Notes under the pieces: model-generated
Seen by the model: only the letters and a program-made list of their open reading frames with translations
Database searches by the model: none
What the model was told of the DNA's origin: nothing
From: Thereva unica
Taxonomy: Eukaryota; Arthropoda; Insecta; Diptera; Therevidae
DNA: 64,000 nucleotides
Direction of reading: 5' to 3'
Assembly: GCA_949987705.1 (NCBI GenBank)
Contig: OX465281.1
Coordinates: 26,706,942-26,770,941, forward strand
In this document: positions 41,560 through 51,989 of the stretch, piece by piece
Numbering within the stretch: position 1 is the first letter of the stretch
How the letters are laid out: the number at the start of each line of letters is the position of its first letter
Position numbers and translations under genes: made by a program

Positions 41560-43520
41560 CTTCTTCTTCTTCAATGGCTCTACAGCCCAATTCGAGCCTT
41601 GGCCTCCATCAGCATCTTCCTCCAGACGTCTTTTGCTGCATCGGCCTTAACATTGTCCTCCCACCTTGACCGTGGTTTGCCAACTGAACTTCTGCCATTT
41701 GGTAGTAAGAACAGGGCTTTTTTTGTATCCTTGAGTCATCCATTCTTTGGACATGACCGGCCCAACGTAAACGTAGTAGCTTAGCATGTATCAAGAGCTT
41801 ATACTCTTTGTATGGATAGTACAATTCGTGATTGTAGCGTATTCTCCATGCATTGTCTTCATTGATTGGGCCGTATATCTTTCGGAGAACCTTCCTCTCA
41901 AATATATCCAACTTGTCGGCGGATTTCTGGGAGATACTCCATGCTTCACATCCATACGTAGCTACTGTACGTATAATGGTTTTGTAGATTCTTATTTTTG
42001 TTTTTCTGTGAATATCTCTGGATTTCATGACTGGCAGTAGTGAGAAGTATGTTCTGTTTGCGGTGTTTATTCTTTGTTGCACGTCTATCGTTTCATCGTT
42101 GTCTTCGCCTTCGCTGACTGTGTATCCCAGGTAGTTAAATTTGTTTACCCGTTCGAAGTTATGTTCCCCCAGTGGTGTTGTGGTTTCTTCTCCTTCTTTC
42201 CACCCTTGACTGAATTAGAATTTAACTTTTTTCTCCATTTATTTTCAGCCCTATATCTTTGGCTCTCTCTTCTAATTCCGTAAAATTTTCTCTAAAGTAT
42301 GACAATGATCTAGCAAGGCAGTTTATATCCTGCCAACTGTTTTGATTTTTTAAGCAGGGTTGCGTTCGCATCAATGTTAACCTTGCGAATTACTCTTTCT
42401 AGGCAGAGATTAAATGAGGAGGTTATTATCAAAAGGTGACATGTCCTCCATTCATTTTTTTACAGCAATGAGTAAAAACTGTGCATGAACTTAGTCCTAA
42501 AAGATATTTATTTTTAAAAAATATGACGACACACATAAAGTATTTTATTATTTTATTGTGAAAAAATCATAGAAATACATTAACTGGTTATTGTGAAAAA
42601 AGCAAAAACAAAATGGACATGTACCTTTTTGTAATATGCCAATGGACATGTCACTTTTTGATTTAATGGTATGGTGGACATGTACCTTTTTGAAATCATA
42701 GATACTATTTTAATATTTTGAATTATAAAATGAAATCAACATTTCATTTTAAACTAAAATATATTTCTTATGAACTTAATTTAACATTGCTGGGTGAACT
42801 TAATTTAACATAAGCGGGGAAGAAAATTTAGGGAAGAAAATCGGTTACTGGGACATGTGTCGAATTTGAAAAAAATAACCGAATTTACCGTCTATTATAT
42901 ACGAGATATAGTGCGGTTTTAAACTTGTTTTCAAGCAAAAACTATGCATTTTACCATGGATAATCGATCCTTAAAAAAAAAAAAAACTTGAAGTATGGAC
43001 ATGTCACCTTTTGATAATAACCTCCTCAAATAGCATGAGTGCCAGCCCATCGCTCTTCTTTAAGCCTTGCTTAACTGGGAAGGACTCTGTCAATTCTCCT
43101 TGTATTCTGACTGCACTCCTTGTGTTTTCCATTGTCATTTTTATTAATTTAACTATCTTTAGGGAGATGTTTAGGTCCAACATTGCATTGCATACATTTG
43201 CTCCCTGTCGATGCTGTCGTATGCTTGTTTAAAGTCGATGAAGAGTTGATACATGTCGATGTTGTATTCCCAGCATTTTCGGAGGATTTGCCTTATTGAA
43301 AAAAGTTGATACATTGTTGACCTATTTCTTCTGAATCCAGCTTGGTAATTACTTATTGCGGCTTCTGCATAAGGTTCCAGTCTGGTCTTAATTATATTGG
43401 TCATTATTTTATATACTGTGCTTAAAAGAGATATGCTTTTGTAGTTTACACAGTTAAATTTATCTCCTTTGTTGTGTATTGGGCAGATAATGTTTTTGTA
43501 GGTACTTACCTTTGGTAAAA
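41560..43520 (-). pseudogene. RTE-like LINE relic, same family as 4650-5760, split by a MITE
   Basis: Right part 43028-43520 encodes NYQAGFRRNRSTMYQLFSI and LFIDFKQAYDSIDREQMYA; left part 41560-42415 encodes QRINTANRTYFSLLPVMKSR, TKIRIYKTIIRTVATYGCEA, FERKVLRKIYGPINEDNAWR and LRWAGHVQRMDDSRIQKKP in a 157-residue open stretch (41609-42082). The reverse transcriptase YADD region is degraded near 42320. Nucleotide similarity to the 4650 copy is high. Confidence 0.85.
42416..43027. mobile_element. 612 bp MITE with 31 bp identical TIRs and AAAT duplication
   Basis: Both ends read GAGGAGGTTATTATCAAAAG inward and stay identical for 31 bp. AAAT flanks both sides (42412-42415 and 43028-43031); the homologous uninterrupted LINE copy at about 4948-4963 has a single AAAT at that place, confirming the empty site. 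Three internal copies of GGACATGTACCTTTTTG-like sequence (42614, 42643, 42675) repeat the inner TIR motif. No ORF. Superfamily unassigned: 4 bp duplications occur in several (for example Sola, Chapaev, Ginger). Confidence 0.92.
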
Positions 43521-44089
43521 TGTGGACCCAAAAAAAGGCTTTTTGGTGAGCCTTTTATGATAAAAAAAAAGAAAAATGATAATGAAATAAAACCAAATTT
43601 GTATATATTTTTTTTAAAATTAATATTTTTTTTTTCTTCTTCAATAAATATATAATCGTAATTTTTTTCTCTAGTATTTTTTTTTGTTCTATTTCACTCA
43701 AATTATTGTTTAAATATTGAATTTTCTTCATTATTTTTTTTCAAACATTTAACAACTTTATTATAATTCCCATACATAATAATAAACAATAGAATTATAT
43801 TCAATTTTTATTTTTGTTTTTATTAACAGTGTTTGTCCAGTCTCTAATATGTAATATGTATATGTATTTTCACGTTTTACACATTTCAATTATTACCGGT
43901 TTTTTTTTTCACATAATGTATCATTTCAGCTGTGTGCTCTAACTATTGTTAAGAACAAGATTTTTGAAGATTATTTTATTAGTAAATATGTATGTTTCAG
44001 AAATTAGGTAGGCCTTGTTTCGAAGGTTTCGAAATAAACATTGGAAAAGTTATCACATGATTTTTAAGAATGAAGAGAAATTATTATTA
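43521..44089. other. AT-rich stretch, no element recognised
   Basis: Begins with a small hairpin region AAAAGGCTTTTTGGTGAGCC near 43533. Otherwise poly-T/A rich. Confidence 0.3.
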
Positions 44090-44958
44090 GTCCGGGGAAA
44101 TTAGCAAAAAAAAACGTCAGAAAGAAGACAAAACTCCAAAACGGCTGAAAATTGGTGCACAGCTTTCTTATGACTTTTTAAGAATACTAGTTGGTGTTTG
44201 GGTTTGACTAGGGAATCCAATCCCGCATCAAAATCTCAATCCCGCCATTAAGCCATTAAGAAGAACGCATTCAAGCCAATTCTAATTGGAATTAGGTTCT
44301 GGGTCGAAATGACAGATAAGTAATTTTACGTCGGGATTCCATTAATATAATGTGTAACTTCCGTAACTGGGAAGTGAAAAACTTCTATAAGTCGGGGTTA
44401 TTCGAGGACCCAATGTTGATAATGAAATTCTCTATAACTTTAGTTCTTACAAAAAAGTTAACTCGATTAACCCTTTGAAAGTTATTCAAGGTCAAAGCTT
44501 TCGAAAATTACTTATTGGCCATAATTTCACCCAAAAACCGATATTTACTAATTTTTTTTTTCGATCAGTCAATGCGAAACGTTATTGCCAACAAAAAGTT
44601 CTGCTGTCATTTTTCGAAAACTTAACCATTTCGTAGTTATTCAAGGTTAAAGTTTGCAAAAATCATTTTTTGGCCACAAAAACCCATTTAAAAAACTGTT
44701 TTTTTTTCGAAAACTGTATTTTGTAGGCAAAACATTTTTTTCATCTACTTATACCAAACATTATTGGGCACTCGCACGGGGTTGTATGACTAGAAACGGA
44801 GATACATCGAAAACTCGGGAAAAACACTATATCGCAGGCGGCCATGTTTTATTTTTTTGATTCCGAAATTGTTTTCTTAAAAAGTCATAAGGAAGCTGTG
44901 TACCCATTTTCAGCCATTTTGGAATTTTGTCTCCTTTAAATGCTAATTTCCCGCGGAC
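44090..44958. mobile_element. 869 bp MITE with TA duplication
   Basis: Left GTCCGGGGAAATTAGC, inverted right GTCCGCGGGAAATTAGC; the arms match for about 95 bp including CTTAAAAAGTCATAAG. TA on both sides (44088-44089 and 44959-44960). No ORF of note. A TA duplication fits the Tc1/mariner group, but the TIR is not diagnostic. Confidence 0.85.
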
Positions 44959-46029
44959 TATATTTGATTTTTGGTAATTACCATATTTCTAAAGTTGATT
45001 GATTAACAGAGAACATAAAGCTTAAAATATAAAAAATTAGTGAATAGACTTTTAATTAAGTTTGAATAAAAAAAATGGCGTCAAAATTTCGATTTCGAAA
45101 GTTCAACTGATGCAACTGTACAAAATAATACCTCCAAAACATAACTAAAAATTTGGAAGACAACATAATTTAAACAAAAAACAAATTTAATTCTATATAT
45201 TTACGTGTTTTATTTATTATTTTATTGTATTTTTTATAATATCCACAAAAATAAAAATCTGCATATCTGCACAACAGCTGAAACAATTTACCACAGCACA
45301 TTTTCTAGTCTGGTACGCTAAACTATATTTTTTTTGTTTTTTAATTAAATATTGGAAAACTTTTAACTGTTCATTTTTTTTTGTTTTTATAATTATTTAA
45401 TATTTATTTATGTACAAATCTATTTTTATATTATTTTCTTTGTTTACTAAAAAACTCTAATTTTAACCACAAACTAATCCTAATTTTATTTATTTGTTTT
45501 TTTTCTTTTGTTTTTTTTAACTATTGAGAGATTTTGAGTTGATTTTTTGTTAAACACGGGTGTTAAGGTTTAAAATTACTTTAACGCGAATTTTAAAATA
45601 AATCTTATTTATTAAGTTTTGAAAATAAATTTTAAAACAAAACATTTATAATTATTTATAATCATATTTATTTTTTGTTTTTTTAAAATATTGTTTTTCT
45701 TATTTTTGTTTTTTTGTTGTATAAAAATTTTTTAATTGACAAATTTTGTTATTGAATTTCTTATTGAAACGAGCCATTTTTTTAGATACTTTGTAAATTT
45801 GCATACTTTTGGGAGGAGTGATAATAGATTTTTTGACAGTAGATGATGGCAAGACAGAATAAAAATATAATTAAAACAATTGTTTTTTTTTTAATAATCA
45901 TAGCTATATAAATTATTTATAGTAATATGAAAAATTGCTGAGGTAATGAGTTATATAAAGAACTATTTAGTTTGTGTATAACTAAGAAATAAATTTTCAA
46001 TTCTTTCCCATAAGAAGGACGCAACTAGT
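44959..46029. other. Very AT-rich intergenic stretch
   Basis: Dominated by T and A runs; no gene, RNA or inverted repeat recognised. Confidence 0.35.
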
Positions 46030-46167
46030 TTTTTTTTTTGTTTTTTTATTTGATAGTCTAAGCTTAGGTGTCATCCTTTGTACTACTAGTTCGTCATGTC
46101 GTACACGTCATGGTGCAATGTCTAGTAGTAAGCTTAGCTCGAAGGATAGAGAGAAAGATAGGATAGA

Positions 46168-48198
46168 TTAGGGGGAAACGGGTGGGTGTTGGAGGAGATG
46201 GTGGTGAACCTTGCGCTTGAACTCTTGGGTGTTGTATGAGTTCGGGAATATTGACTGAGGTAAGTTGTTCCACAGTCGCGTTGTTCTTGTTATAAACGAA
46301 TTTCTAAATCGGAGTGTGCGCGAAGATAAGGGCTGTAGACTATAAGGGTGAGCCGAGCGGGCAAGTCTGGTGTTGCGGGAGAAAAGTTGCCGTGGAGGCA
46401 TGAGGTTACTTATTTCAGTAGAGCAATCGTTGTGGTAAAATCGGCAAAATTTTGCAAGGGCTGCTACGTTCCTACGGTGGCTTAATGAGTCAATTGAGGA
46501 GCAAATGGCGCTATCGCCAATAAGTTTGAGAGCGCGACTTTGCACCTTGTCCAGCCAGGCTAAGGTGGTTCTCGGGGCCCCAGCCCAAATATACGAGTTG
46601 TATTCGAGGCGAGGACGAATGTAGGACTCGTAGATTGTAGCCCTGGCCGACGGCTGAAGGAGGAATTTGCATCTTTTCAGGAATCCCAGGCATTGCGATG
46701 CTTGTTTAGCGATTTGGAATATGTGGTTATTCCACCGCAGATCTTCGGATAGTATTATGCCTAGGATGTTTAAAGACGGTTCTGCCGTTAGGTTTTTATT
46801 GTCCACTGAAATAGAAGGATGGTCGGTGGAGGTTTTATTAGAGATGAGACAGTACTTCGTTTTGGATGCATTGAATTCGACACGGTTCTTGCGGCCCCAT
46901 TCAAGAATTCGTTCGATGTCCCTGTTGATTGAAATGGACATGAGATTGCGATAATGCAGACAAGGTCTGGCGCGTGCTTGTCCTACAGTATCGAAGCCAT
47001 AGGAGTACCGTAGTGTACTGTCGTCGGCAAAGCAGTGGAGTGGGTTTGAAGGGATTGAGAGCAGGTCATTTATAAAAATTAGGAAGAGAGCTGGTGATAG
47101 AATTGAGCCCTGGGGAACACCTGCGGAGATGGTGTGGGGGTCGGATTCGACGCCATCCAATACTACCTTGATTGAACGGCCAGAAAGGAAGCTCTTAATC
47201 CAGTTCCTTAGAACGAAGTCAATACCAATAGCCTGGAGTTTAGTTAACAGAGCGGGGTGCCACACTCTGTCAAAAGCCTTGGAGATATCTAAAGCAACCA
47301 TGCCAGATTCACCAAATCGGTGTATACTTTGGTTGAGGTGTTTAGTTAGGCAAACAAGGAGGTCGCCAGTAGATCTTTTTGGTCTAAAGCCGTACTGTTT
47401 GTCATTTAAGATTTTGTGGTGTTCAAGATATCTTAAAAGTCTCTTGTTTATTATTGTCTCCATCACTTTGGAGAGAATAGAAGTAATTGCTATTGGGCGG
47501 TAGTTAGCGGGGTCACTAGCGTCACCTTTTTTTGGTATAGGCTGAACATGGGCCAGTTTCCAGGAGTCGGGATAGACTCCGGAGAAGTAGGATAGGGCGA
47601 AGAGTTTGCGCAGAGGTTTAGCCAAAGGTGAGGCACATTTTTTAAGAACCATAGGGGGAATATTATCGGGGCCAGTGGATTTATTGGAGTCAAGCTCTTT
47701 GAGACACCTATACACTTCACGAGTTCTGAAGAAAACTCCGTCCATTGAGTGGGTGGAACACTCGAAGGCTGGTGGTTGTATGTCAGCATAGGGTAAGGAA
47801 GAGTTTTCGGCGAACAGAGATGCAAGTAAGTCGGCCTTGGGTTTGCTTTCTGTTATCACCTGCCTATTGTGGATGAATGGAGGCGTTGAGTGTGAGGTAA
47901 AATTCTTCCTGATGGAGGTTACCAAGGACCAAAAATTTTTACTGCCAGCAGTGGAGTTAATGAGTTTATTTCTCAGCCTGTCATCGTATAATTCCTTGAC
48001 TTTCCTGATGGTGGATTTACAGGAATTTCTCAACCTGATGTACTCACGTCTAGATAGTTCGCTCGGAGAATGTCTGTACTCTCTGTAGGCGGCTTCTTTA
48101 GTTTTAATTACATTCATGCATTCCCTATTAAACCATCCATGCTGCCTAGGCTTTATGGATTTGGAAGAATGAGGAATGAATAGGTGCATACCAGCCAA
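46168..48198 (-). CDS. LINE ORF2 reverse transcriptase part
   Basis: 676 residues. KSTGPDNIPPMVLKK, ANYRPIAITSILSKVMETII, DKQYGFRPKRSTGDLL, VALDISKAFDRVWHPALL (block A), SAGVPQGSILSPALFLIFIN (block B) and HCFADDSTLRYSYGFD (block C, with Phe-Ala-Asp-Asp in place of the usual Tyr-Ala-Asp-Asp) follow the normal order, then the thumb LNILGIILSEDLRWNNHI and a C-terminal region RTTRLWNNLPQSIFP. Both catalytic Asp are kept. The Met at 48198 is internal: the protein is really continuous with the endonuclease ORF, from which it is separated by a frameshift near 48250. The function is target-primed reverse transcription of the element's own RNA. Clade is uncertain (CR1, Jockey or a related group). Confidence 0.85.
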   Translation of the reverse strand: MAGMHLFIPHSSKSIKPRQHGWFNRECMNVIKTKEAAYREYRHSPSELSRREYIRLRNSCKSTIRKVKELYDDRLRNKLINSTAGSKNFWSLVTSIRKNFTSHSTPPFIHNRQVITESKPKADLLASLFAENSSLPYADIQPPAFECSTHSMDGVFFRTREVYRCLKELDSNKSTGPDNIPPMVLKKCASPLAKPLRKLFALSYFSGVYPDSWKLAHVQPIPKKGDASDPANYRPIAITSILSKVMETIINKRLLRYLEHHKILNDKQYGFRPKRSTGDLLVCLTKHLNQSIHRFGESGMVALDISKAFDRVWHPALLTKLQAIGIDFVLRNWIKSFLSGRSIKVVLDGVESDPHTISAGVPQGSILSPALFLIFINDLLSIPSNPLHCFADDSTLRYSYGFDTVGQARARPCLHYRNLMSISINRDIERILEWGRKNRVEFNASKTKYCLISNKTSTDHPSISVDNKNLTAEPSLNILGIILSEDLRWNNHIFQIAKQASQCLGFLKRCKFLLQPSARATIYESYIRPRLEYNSYIWAGAPRTTLAWLDKVQSRALKLIGDSAICSSIDSLSHRRNVAALAKFCRFYHNDCSTEISNLMPPRQLFSRNTRLARSAHPYSLQPLSSRTLRFRNSFITRTTRLWNNLPQSIFPNSYNTQEFKRKVHHHLLQHPPVSP

Positions 48199-49111
48199 TA
48201 TAATGTTGGTAATACAGAGGGCAGCAAAGTTGACATCGCGGTTCTGGAAGCAGATCCCAGTCGGTAGATTGAAAAAAGCGAATCAGCCCCCACCAGTTGG
48301 CCTTCCCATAATGCCAAACGGTTCTCCTAGGAGCTGGCGTAGTTAGGGTAGGAGATCGATATGGGAAGTGGGCGCTGATTAGACAGTGATCTGAGTTGCC
48401 CAGAGGAGAGTCAATTTCGACGGAGTATTTTGTTGGGTGCGAGGTAAGAAAAAGATCAAGGAGGTGGCGTCCTTGACCTGCAGTGTCAGGAATACGTGTA
48501 GGACCGTTGACAATTTGGTATAGGTTATTTGTCTCAGCAAAGAGCTCGGCATCCCTGCCAGAAACACTGGTGCCATTTGAGTAATTCAGCCAATTTACGT
48601 TGTGAACGTTGAAATCACCCGCAACAATGATCTCACAGTCCGGATGGGAGGATAAAAAACCGGAGATACGTTCAGAGATAGCGTCAAATGTTAAAGAGGA
48701 AGCTTCATTACTGATATTAGGACTCCTGTATAGAAAACAGAAGAAAATGACGTGCTTTGGAAGTAAAATTTTTAGACCGAGATGGTTGAAATCAGGAGTT
48801 GTACTATTGTACACCCTCTGGAAGGCTACGTCTTTCCTAATATAAATGGCAATTCCCCTATGGGGGGAGAGGTTGTGCACTAATGTGTACCCAGAAACCT
48901 GGAAACGATCTAAATCATCGTTAGGTAATATTTGGGTTTCACTTAGTGCGAAGATTGGGGGAGAAAAAACACAGAGATGGCACATCACCGAATAGAAATT
49001 CGCTTGCAGCCCACGGATGTTGGTGGAGTCAATACAAAAATTTTTGTATCGAGGCTTAATGTGCACAAGGTCAACCTCCGTCGTAACCGGCACTGCCGTT
49101 GTCATGACCAT
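48146..49111 (-). CDS. LINE ORF2 endonuclease part
   Basis: 321 residues. NIRGLQANF, FALSETQI (catalytic Glu), GIAIYIRKDVAF, VAGDFNVHNVNW (Asp and Asn) and GNSDHCLISAHFPY (Asp-His) are the successive motifs of an AP-like endonuclease that nicks the target DNA. It is followed by WWGLIRFFQSTDWDL, after which the frame is wrong: the continuation FQNRDVNFAALCITNII is read in the frame of the 46168-48198 ORF. A single one-base change near 48250 therefore breaks an otherwise open ORF2. The Met at 49111 may not be the native start. Confidence 0.82.
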   Translation of the reverse strand: MVMTTAVPVTTEVDLVHIKPRYKNFCIDSTNIRGLQANFYSVMCHLCVFSPPIFALSETQILPNDDLDRFQVSGYTLVHNLSPHRGIAIYIRKDVAFQRVYNSTTPDFNHLGLKILLPKHVIFFCFLYRSPNISNEASSLTFDAISERISGFLSSHPDCEIIVAGDFNVHNVNWLNYSNGTSVSGRDAELFAETNNLYQIVNGPTRIPDTAGQGRHLLDLFLTSHPTKYSVEIDSPLGNSDHCLISAHFPYRSPTLTTPAPRRTVWHYGKANWWGLIRFFQSTDWDLLPEPRCQLCCPLYYQHYIGWYAPIHSSFFQIHKA

Positions 49112-49120
49112 CGGGGCTAT

Positions 49121-49860
49121 CGGGATACCCCTTGCTGGAGAGTTATGCCTCCTAACGCAAGGAGAATCCCGTCAGCTGACCGATACTGGCACTGACGCCG
49201 GCAGAGCCGAGAGCGGGATGTGGGGAGAAGGAAAGAACTTACTTACTTGTACAGTCAGTCAGTTCGATCACTGTCGGTGCGGGAGTTGATGACACCTTCA
49301 CTCGCATGCCAAGACACGTCACAAATTTATTGATTTTTTTCACTTTGATATTAATTTTTTTCCGGTTATTTAATATTAATAATGGTTCGGATTTTAATTT
49401 TAATTTTAATTTAGTATAGACTGATGGACTGATGTAAGTGATGTAAGCATTTTCGTATTTCCTTTCCAGGAAACCAAAGGCAGGAGGGCGTTCAGTAGTC
49501 CAAACAGTCAAGATGCAGACCCCGACAGCCGCTCAACCCTTAGTGTCTGGACCTACGAGCTAATTGGAAGCACCAGCTACTATTCGAGCAGTCACATGTC
49601 GGGCTCATCTGGTTTGTTGTCTGAGCGCCAGCGGTCAAAGGACTTTCGAAAGGAGTAAAGACCCCAGAAGAGGAGAGGGACTCGCAATAGCCCCATACCG
49701 GGACAGCAAGCAGACCTACATAGCCGTCGCTCTGCCCTAAGTTCTGGATTCATAAGAGGAAGCGACGTCAAGTGAGTGGCCGTGGTGCTTTTGGATCCAA
49801 GACCTCCCCAAAAGAAAAAGAACAAGAGGCTAATAACCACACCTGGAAAAGACTATTATA
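49121..49860. other. Upstream flank of the LINE, unresolved
   Basis: Probably includes the LINE 5' leader to about 49310. The rest shows no recognisable gene or repeat. Confidence 0.3.
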
Positions 49861-49864
49861 CATA

Positions 49865-50340
49865 GGTCGGCAAGCATGCCTCCGACTAAAACTAAAGAAA
49901 TGCGGATAAATGCAAACACCATTGAACGGACAGCGTTGAATAACCGTGACGTGGAACTGGTAGATAAATTCTGCTACCTCGGTAGCGTTATTACCAAAAA
50001 TGGTGGTGGGTAGAATTAGAATTTCAAACGAAGAACTATGGCGCCGTGCTAAGAAAGGATAGACGACCAAATCAGGCGAAGGAAATGGAATTGGGTTGGC
50101 CACACCTTGCGAAGCGAAACCGATAATCTAGCCAAACAGAAACTTGACTGGAATCCGCCAGGATCCCGTCGAGTAGGAAGACCTAGAACAACGTGGAGGA
50201 GAACCCTACTAGAAGAAGCCGCAACAACTGGGAGATCATGTTCGGAGCTAAGAGCTGTCGCGCAAAACAGAGTCCGCTGGAGGGCAACTGTTTCCGCCCT
50301 ATGTCCCATGAGGGATTAAAGGAGTTTAAAGAAGAAGATG
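49865..50340 (+). pseudogene. Internally deleted RTE-like LINE relic
   Basis: 49885-50005 matches 22060-22190 closely (RTALNNRDVELVDKFCYLGS), then jumps at about 50007 to the C-terminal part (KWNWVGHTLRSETDNLAKQ, SRRVGRPRTTWRRTLLEEA and RAVAQNRVRWRATVSAL). The deletion removes about 230 bp relative to the 22 kb copy. Confidence 0.8.
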
Positions 50341-50579
50341 TAAAAAAAATTCAAAACGCCCTAGTGGCTAAATTATTACGATCTGAGGCAGTTGCGGATG
50401 TTAGCGTTACTAACAATGATCACTGCAATGCCATACTAATATCTTAGACTTACATCCAACTTATGTACATCCAAACTATCTAGTCTACAGAAGACGCAGT
50501 ACATTATGCTCATTAAAAGCAATGCCACGTTCACTAAAGAATCTGTCATTAAAGCCAAACAAACTCCGTGGAGTAAAGG

Positions 50580-51690
50580 GCAACGTTGTGATCAAATCAC
50601 CAAGGTAACAATGCCTTTTTAATATTAGCAAGAGCTTCTACTAAAAGGCCATGCGACATGTGCAAGGGAGAACACCCGTTGTACTTTTGCCAAAAGTTTT
50701 TAACGCTAAAACCCCAGGACCGAGCCAAGTGCGTTAGACAGTGGAAAAGAAGTGAAAATTGCTTCAGTACTCAGTATCTAAAGACACAATACAATACTGC
50801 ACGGTGATTCCATGTCTACTCAGAGACCTTCACCATAGCAAGAGATCGTTGCTGCTCCAGCAAACCAATCAGCCACCACCCAACAAGGGACACAGTGTAA
50901 ACGTTCAACGTCATACGTGTTTCTGGCAATAGCCATCGTGCAAGTAATGGATAATCATGGCAACTGGGAGGAGGGAAAAGCCGTACTCGATTCAACTTCG
51001 CCACCGAACGATTCATTCGAAGACTAGGGTTCACGTCCCGCAAGGAACAACTCAACATCTCTGCGATAGGTGAATTTGCACTAACAAGCCATGGGAGAGT
51101 TCATCTTAATATAAATTCACGAGTTTGGAAATCTGCGTCCTTACGAAAATAGCGTTTGTTCAGCTGAGTGGTTAGCCGACCTTAATTTCAACATATCTCG
51201 GGGCATCGACTTGCTTATTGGATAGACACTCCTCGGGTGATTGTGACAGAGAGGTCAACTTCAGTGTTTTGCGAAATAAGCCATCTCGAGCATGAAGGGT
51301 TGGAAACAGTTCTAGAAAAATTCTGGGGAATGGGGAAATTGACAAACCAGAGCAATGCTTCCAAGATCACTTTAGAGCCACTACCAAGAGGGCATCATCA
51401 GGACGATACATAGTTCGGCTTCAACTTAGGCAAGATCCGTCCGCCCTAAGGAAATTTTGGAGTATTGCCTTTCAACGATTCCTGTCATTAGAAAAAAGAC
51501 TAGCAAAATGCCCGGAATTTAAACAACACTATAGGGAATTCATACATGGATGTCACCAACTTAAGCTAAGCACATGGAACAAATTCAACAGGAATGCCTT
51601 AGCCACTTCCACTAAACGAACTGCTTCAAAGATGCATTAAGTTCATCGGCTGACATTGGCCGTAGAACCAAGGACTGAAGGGCCACCATC
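50580..51690 (+). pseudogene. BEL/Pao LTR-retrotransposon fragment (gag zinc region, protease, pol start)
   Basis: CKGEHPLYFCQKFL (50657-50700) is the CxxxHxxxxC knuckle of BEL/Pao gag; a protease-like region lies at about 50920-51060 with the catalytic Asp-Ser-Gly degraded; LADLNFNISRGIDLLIG (about 51178-51225) and ASSGRYIVRLQLRQDPSAL and FLSLEKRLAKCPEF (51390-51510) are from the start of pol. Several stops and frameshifts break the coding sequence; no LTRs found. Confidence 0.75.
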
Positions 51691-51717
51691 ACCAGCTGAT
51701 TAACTTGCAAGAGCTAT

Positions 51718-51890
51718 GCTTCACTATGAAATGCCAATTGGAACACCAGTTGAAGGGCATCCGAATCTACTCACGACGGATACTTTAGGGCGGATTTATA
51801 CAGTGAATCACACCAACGATGAATGCTTTCTACGTTTGTTATTAGATAATGTCCGTGGATCGATGCCACAGCCAAGCTTCGAGAAACACT
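51718..51890 (+). pseudogene. Helitron Rep/helicase ORF scrap
   Basis: GTPVEGHPNLLTTDTLGRIY followed by TVNHTNDECFLRLLLDNVRG is a conserved stretch of the Helitron replicase-helicase protein (usual form RxYTVHPxNxECFxLRLLLxxVRGPTSF). It is open over about 55 codons but isolated. Confidence 0.75.
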
Positions 51891-51985
51891 GATCTAATCG
51901 ATTAGCTTGATTCACAATGACTTGAATCAAGCTTGACTGATCTAATCGATTAGCTTGATTAGTGATCTAATCGATTAGCTTGATT
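51889..51985. repeat. Three copies of a CTAATCGATTAG palindromic repeat
   Basis: TGATCTAATCGATTAGCTTG then ATT occurs at 51889, 51938 and 51963. The core CTAATCGATTAG is a perfect 12 bp palindrome. A second palindrome, CTTGAATCAAG, sits between copies 1 and 2. Confidence 0.85.
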
Positions 51986-51989
51986 CACA

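Larger units (their letters stand above)
46030..49120 (-). mobile_element. Nearly complete CR1/Jockey-type LINE (ORF2 with one frameshift)
   Basis: Apurinic-type endonuclease (48260-49111) and reverse transcriptase (46168-48245) in adjacent frames, then an untranslated 3' tail and an A-rich end (a T run on the plus strand at 46030-46041). ORF1 is not seen; the 5' end is uncertain and no target duplication was found. There is no RNase H. It is the youngest-looking LINE in the window; relics at 10620, 18640, 35655 and 60310 belong to the same group. Confidence 0.85.

Noticed and set aside
46667..48088. Plus-strand ORFs of 60-124 codons opposite the LINE
   Set aside because: Shadows of the minus-strand reverse transcriptase reading frame.
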